This document shows positions 14,677-18,085 of a DNA stretch of 18,085 nucleotides, piece after piece. Below the pieces are notes generated by a model that saw only the letters and a program-made list of their open reading frames with translations, was not told the DNA's origin and searched no databases. A program made the translations under genes and the position numbers. Source of the DNA: UMGS1279 sp045577695. GTDB taxonomy: Bacteria; Bacillota; Clostridia; Oscillospirales; Acutalibacteraceae. Location: positions 1 to 18,085 of the forward strand of contig JAZNIW010000013.1 of the NCBI GenBank assembly GCA_045577695.1, given 5' to 3'. The first letter of the stretch is position 1. Each line of letters begins with the position of its first letter.

Positions 14677-16200
14677 TTATTCCCAATATTTTCGGTCTAA
14701 ACTGCGGAATTGAATTGCTTGGGCAATGTGCGGTACATCAATTTGCGTCTCTCCATCCAAGTCGGCCAAGGTGCGCGATACCTTGAGCAAGCGGTCGTAC
14801 GCCCGCCCCGAAAGCCCCATTGAGGCAAAGGCGGCAGCAAGGATTTCTTCGGCATCTTGGGTGAGAAGACAGTATTGTTTTAAAAGGGCGGGGGTGAGTC
14901 CGGCGTTGCAGGAAATGTCGGTTCCGCGGTATCGCTCAATTTGAATGCGACGCGCGGTATCCACGCGTTTTTTAATGGTTGCCGAGGTTTCTTCTTGGGT
15001 ACCACCTTGTAATTCTTCATATTTCACCGGCGGAACCTCTACGTGCAAATCCAAGCGGTCAAGCATGGGCCCCGAAATACGGTTTAAGTATTTGGAAACC
15101 ATTTGGGGAGAGCAAGTGCATCTTTTTGTTGGGTGACCAAAAAAGCCACAGGGGCAAGGATTCATTGCTCCGATTAGGGTGAAAGAGCAGGGGTAGGTTA
15201 AACTGCCGGCCACGCGGGAGACGGTGACTACACCATCCTCCAACGGAGCGCGGAGTGCCTCCATCACATCCCGCTTAAATTCGGGTAATTCATCCAAAAA
15301 CAAAACGCCGTTGTGGGCCAACGAGATTTCCCCCGGTTTGGGCACTGTGCCACCGCCCGACATAGCCGCCGAGGAGATGGTGTGGTGGGGTGCGCGGAAG
15401 GGGCGGGTAGTAATGAGGGGCGATTGCTTGGGCAATACGCCGGCTACCGAATGGATTTTGGTGGTATCGACCGATTCTCGCTCGGTCATTTCGGGCAAGA
15501 TGGTGGGAAAGCGCTTGGCTAACATACTTTTGCCCGAACCCGGTGGCCCGATTAACAATACATTATGACCACCGGCGGCCGCCACTTCCAAAGCTTTTTT
15601 GGCCAAGGTTTGGCCCTTAACTTCGGCAAAATCCAGATGGTGCACTACCCGCTGCCGGGTGCTTTCAGGGGGAAGCGCGGGTAAAAGAGTTTCCTCTTGA
15701 TTCAACACCCGAACCAGTTGGGAAATATGTTCTGTTGGATAGACTGAAATCCCTTGCACCACCGCGCCTTCGGCGGCATTTTCGGCCGGCACGTAGAGGT
15801 GCTTGATACCAGCTTCGCGAGCGGCCAGCGTCATCGAAAGCAGTCCGTGAATGGGGCGAAGGTTTCCATCCAGAGAAAGTTCGCCAATAAAGGCCGAATC
15901 TTCGAAATTCCCCACCAGCTGACCGGTGGCCACCAAAATAGAAAGAAGTATGGGCAGGTCATACAGCGTGCCTTCTTTTCGGCGGTCGGCCGGTGCTAAA
16001 TTGATGGTGGTATGTCCTGAGGGAAAGAAAAATCCGCTGTTGCGCATTGCGGCACGAATGCGGTCTTTGGATTCTCGCACCGCCATATCCGGCAGGCCCA
16101 CCACATCAAAACTGAAAAGACCGTCGGAAACATCGGCTTCGACTTGAATCATATAGGCATCCATACCAAAAATGCCAAGACTGTTTTGCTTGGTAAAAAT
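14677..16200 (-). CDS. YifB/ComM-family AAA+ ATPase (magnesium-chelatase-like), apparent ATT start
   Basis: AAA+ protein of the YifB/ComM family; ComM is a branch-migration helicase aiding integration of DNA during natural transformation, whereas many YifB proteins are uncharacterised. The N-terminal ChlI-like domain covers residues about 15-140 (SFDVVGLPDMAVRESKDR). The AAA+ core has Walker A GPPGSGKS at 218-225 and Walker B LFLDE at 300-304. A cysteine cluster (NPCPCG...RCTCSP) follows, then the C-terminal Mg-chelatase domain ending FRSLDRKYWE. Homologues begin just before the LGIFGMDAY-like segment; here that position is ATT at 16200, six bases after AGGGAGGGA. This gives 507 residues, the normal length. 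A frame opening at 16302 would overlap alr by 82 nt, and ATG 16164 has no ribosome site. It lies 20 nt after alr. Confidence 0.92.
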   Translation of the reverse strand: MFTKQNSLGIFGMDAYMIQVEADVSDGLFSFDVVGLPDMAVRESKDRIRAAMRNSGFFFPSGHTTINLAPADRRKEGTLYDLPILLSILVATGQLVGNFEDSAFIGELSLDGNLRPIHGLLSMTLAAREAGIKHLYVPAENAAEGAVVQGISVYPTEHISQLVRVLNQEETLLPALPPESTRQRVVHHLDFAEVKGQTLAKKALEVAAAGGHNVLLIGPPGSGKSMLAKRFPTILPEMTERESVDTTKIHSVAGVLPKQSPLITTRPFRAPHHTISSAAMSGGGTVPKPGEISLAHNGVLFLDELPEFKRDVMEALRAPLEDGVVTVSRVAGSLTYPCSFTLIGAMNPCPCGFFGHPTKRCTCSPQMVSKYLNRISGPMLDRLDLHVEVPPVKYEELQGGTQEETSATIKKRVDTARRIQIERYRGTDISCNAGLTPALLKQYCLLTQDAEEILAAAFASMGLSGRAYDRLLKVSRTLADLDGETQIDVPHIAQAIQFRSLDRKYWE

Positions 16201-16220
16201 GGTGAGTCCCTCCCTTGTTG

Positions 16221-17402
16221 TTAAATGGAAAGATAGCGAACGGTATCGACAATTTTTCCTTGTTGCAGATAGACGCGTGGCACTCGTCGTGCCACGGCAC
16301 AAACCAACTCATAATGAATGGTTTCCAACCACTCGGCCAATCTGTCTACCGGCAGACCTTCGCCGAATAAAATGGCCGTGTCACCGGTTTTTACATTCGC
16401 AATATCAGTGACATCCACTACCGTCTGGTCCATACAAACCCGCCCTAAAATCGGGGCTTTTTGGCCGCAAATCATCATCCATCCTTTGTTCGAAAGGCCA
16501 CGCATATATCCATCCGCATAACCGGCTGTTACCACCGCAATTTTCATTGGCTGTGTTGCCCGAAAAGTGCGGCCGTAACTAACGGTGTCGCCTGCCGCAA
16601 TTTCTTTCACTTGGGCAATCGTGGCTTTAAGGGTCATCACCGGTTTCGGCGTAAAGGGCAAGGGGATACCATCGGTTGGGGAAAGGCCGTAAAGCGTAAC
16701 CCCCACCCGATATTTTTCTGAGGGGCGGTCGGCATAATCCAGTAGACTGGCGGCCGAGTTGTGAGAGTGAAAACAAAGGGGGGGAAGACCGTGTTTCGCG
16801 GCCGTTTGAGCGAGAATGCGGCAGGCCGTTTGAAAGCGCTCGTATTGGGCGCCGGTGAAGACATCGTCCCCCTCGGTGGCGCGGTCGGCCGAGGCGAAAT
16901 GGGTAAAGGCGCCGGTAATGGAGAGATGGGGTAGAGTCAAAACGGTTTCCATATCCTCAGCAAAGGTTTCGGGTGAAAATTTATCGCGACATGGGAAGCC
17001 CAGACGACACATACCGGTATCAAGTTTTAGGTGCGCCTTGATTTTACCGCCAACGGCGGCCGCCGCTTTATGAATGCAGTGCGCCGAGGCAAGGTCGAAC
17101 AGGCATACGGTAATGTCGCGGGTAATGAGTTCGCCCACGGCCGTCGGGTCGGCATAGCCAAGCAATAAAATTTCACCTTGCACTCCCGATTTCCGCAAAT
17201 CAATGGCTTCGTAAGGGTTGGAAACGGCAAAGGAGGTAACGCCGTGGGAGGCCAACACCTTGGTGATAGCGCCGGCTCCGTGACCGTAGGCGTTGGCTTT
17301 CACCACCCCCATCAGTTGTTCGGCCGGCAAAAAGGTCAACAGTTGTTTTATGTTATAAGATAAGGCATCCAGGTCGATTTCAGCCCAAATATGGTGGTAC
17401 AT
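16221..17402 (-). CDS. alr: Alanine racemase
   Basis: Pyridoxal-phosphate enzyme that interconverts L- and D-alanine, supplying D-Ala for peptidoglycan. The 393 residues have the PLP-barrel start AEIDLDALSYNI, then the PLP-binding lysine in VVKANAYGHG (Lys35), the substrate-loop region KLDTGMCRLGF, the catalytic tyrosine in GDTVSYGRTF, and the second-domain motif RVCMDQTVVDVT. The start is ATG 17402, eight bases after AAAGGAAGG; an upstream start adding seven residues would include this ribosome site. It is the first gene of a probable alr-yifB operon, with a good promoter 38 nt upstream. Confidence 0.96.
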   Translation of the reverse strand: MYHHIWAEIDLDALSYNIKQLLTFLPAEQLMGVVKANAYGHGAGAITKVLASHGVTSFAVSNPYEAIDLRKSGVQGEILLLGYADPTAVGELITRDITVCLFDLASAHCIHKAAAAVGGKIKAHLKLDTGMCRLGFPCRDKFSPETFAEDMETVLTLPHLSITGAFTHFASADRATEGDDVFTGAQYERFQTACRILAQTAAKHGLPPLCFHSHNSAASLLDYADRPSEKYRVGVTLYGLSPTDGIPLPFTPKPVMTLKATIAQVKEIAAGDTVSYGRTFRATQPMKIAVVTAGYADGYMRGLSNKGWMMICGQKAPILGRVCMDQTVVDVTDIANVKTGDTAILFGEGLPVDRLAEWLETIHYELVCAVARRVPRVYLQQGKIVDTVRYLSI

Positions 17403-17439
17403 AACGGCGACCTTCCTTTCCAATAATATCTAATTTATT

Positions 17440-17468
17440 ATTATACACCGCCCGCCGATTTTCGTCAA
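17440..17468 (-). promoter_or_regulatory. Sigma-A promoter of alr
   Basis: On the minus strand TTGACG (17468-17463), 17-nt spacer, TATAAT (17445-17440). It probably drives alr and the following yifB gene. Confidence 0.9.
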
Positions 17469-17499
17469 GGGTCGGCAGGGGTGGTCTGAGCGGCTTTTG

Positions 17500-17660
17500 T
17501 AACCAAAGCATTCAAACCCGAATCAGATTTTTTGATACGGATTTTCCGCCGAAGCGTCGTTAAAATACTCGTGAATACACACAGCCTATGTGCGCAGTGA
17601 GGCGAAAACTGCCGAAAAAATTGTCCTTTGAGGCTGGTTCGGGTTTAAATGCTTTGGTTA
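17500..17660. mobile_element. 161-bp MITE-like inverted-repeat element bounded by TA
   Basis: The 27-nt left end (17500-17526, beginning TAACCAAAGCATT) and right end (17634-17660, ending AATGCTTTGGTTA) are inverted complements at 25 of 27 positions. Pairing continues imperfectly inside: ATTTTTT (17527-17533) with AAAAAAT (17615-17621) and GGATTTTCCGCC with GGCGAAAACTGCC. The two ends are bounded by TA, as expected for a TA target duplication, though TA is also self-complementary. No ORF lies inside. It sits between the alr promoter and the promoter of the next gene. Confidence 0.6.
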
Positions 17661-17779
17661 TGGTGAAAAAGGTGGGGGGAAAAGGGGGAGACAATGCGAT
17701 AAAATAGGCAAAAAAAGATAAGAAATGCGAACGGGAGAAACGAAAAACCGAGAATTTTCACAAAAATGTCAAAAATAGG
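17661..17779. other. AT/purine-rich intergenic stretch
   Basis: Purine-rich plus strand (runs such as GGTGGGGGGAAAAGGGGGAG) without a recognisable gene, RNA or terminator. Confidence 0.5.
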
Positions 17780-17808
17780 TTGATTTTGTCGATTGCGAAA
17801 TGTATACT
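17780..17808 (+). promoter_or_regulatory. Sigma-A promoter of the small ORF
   Basis: TTGATT (17780-17785), 17-nt spacer, TATACT (17803-17808). The leader to the ATG at 17942 is about 125 nt, AT-rich, without an obvious riboswitch or terminator fold. Confidence 0.7.
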
Positions 17809-17941
17809 AAACGAAGTGTGGATGATATGATATAAAATTCACAAAACAAAAAATATATTCTCTTTTGATTGGTGGTGATTCGAAAAAAGTTGGAATAACG
17901 AAAGTAAGTGTCCGAAAAACAAAAAGAAAGGGATGTTGGGA

Positions 17942-18079
17942 ATGAATCAAAAAGAGTTATTCGGCATTATTGGAGAACAGTTGGCGCGCATTATTGAGTT
18001 AGAGCAGTATTTGGCTATGGCCGACGATGCCTTTGCAAAAGAGGTTCCGAAGGATGCCGTGCCGCACGTAAAACCGTAG
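17942..18079 (+). CDS. Small protein of unknown function (45 residues)
   Basis: Begins MNQKELFGIIGEQLARIIEL and ends HVKP before TAG. The first 33 residues should form one amphipathic helix (leucine/isoleucine spaced by three or four, many Glu and Gln), followed by a short Pro-containing tail. There is no signal peptide or membrane segment. AAAGGG lies nine bases before the ATG, and a promoter is seen at 17780-17808. The stop codon runs into AGGAGGAA at the window edge, a strong ribosome site, so a second gene almost certainly follows just outside. I do not recognise the family. Confidence 0.65.
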   Translation: MNQKELFGIIGEQLARIIELEQYLAMADDAFAKEVPKDAVPHVKP

Positions 18080-18085
18080 GAGGAA
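18078..18085 (+). promoter_or_regulatory. Ribosome binding site for a gene beyond the window
   Basis: AGGAGGAA overlaps the TAG stop of the small ORF and ends at the window edge, implying a translationally linked downstream gene. Confidence 0.65.

Noticed and set aside
16201..16302. Long N-terminal extension of the YifB protein (start at 16302)
   Set aside because: It overlaps alr by 82 nt, the added residues do not resemble the family, and the good ribosome site lies inside it, just before ATT 16200.
17872..17898. Eight-codon GTG-initiated peptide in the leader of the small ORF
   Set aside because: Too short, no clear Shine-Dalgarno at proper spacing, and no attenuator structure after it.

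Overview
The window looks like chromosomal DNA from a low-to-mid-GC anaerobic Firmicute, most likely a clostridial (Oscillospirales-like) species. Supporting signs are strong AGGAGG-type ribosome binding sites, consensus sigma-A promoters with 17-bp spacers, an oxygen-sensitive class III ribonucleotide reductase, a clostridial-style rpsF-ssb-rpsR operon, and intergenic hairpin repeats. The exact taxon is inference.

Left part (1-6390, mostly + strand): a 16-bp-stem palindrome, then an EamA/DMT-type exporter with its own promoter and terminator. Next comes a divergently transcribed protein of unknown function with an N-terminal coiled coil, followed by a deoxynucleotide synthesis cluster: nrdG (radical-SAM activase), nrdD (class III reductase with an ATP-cone and a C-terminal redoxin domain carrying CPNC) and trxB (thioredoxin reductase). 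Two NrdR boxes spaced exactly 31 bp lie just upstream of a consensus promoter for nrdD. The set implies electron flow from NADPH through TrxB and the built-in redoxin domain to the reductase.

Middle (6390-11490): the convergent gap after trxB holds a terminator, an array of small hairpins separated by AGTGATATT or its complement, and a terminator-like hairpin shared by both strands. Facing trxB is a sugar ABC importer in the order ATPase, permease, lipoprotein binding protein, preceded upstream by a FucU-type sugar mutarotase. This is the D-A-C-B order of Bacillus rbs operons, but a 461-nt gap with its own terminator interrupts it. The permease carries an unusual charged, coiled-coil-like C-terminal tail.

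Right part (11620-17470, - strand): an NCS2 uracil/xanthine-type permease with a good promoter; the ribosomal/replication operon rpsF-ssb-rpsR with a perfect consensus promoter and a strong terminator; and alr (alanine racemase) followed by a YifB/ComM-type AAA+ protein. The latter appears to start at AUU, because ATT sits exactly where the family's ATG is expected behind a good Shine-Dalgarno.

Right edge (17470-18085): a 161-bp MITE-like element with 27-nt near-perfect inverted ends bounded by TA, then a promoter and a 45-codon small ORF on the + strand. Its stop codon overlaps a strong ribosome binding site for a gene beyond the window. The novelty candidates are the hairpin array, the TA-bounded element, the AUU start and the self-contained class III RNR electron chain; the remaining genes are recognisable housekeeping or transport functions.
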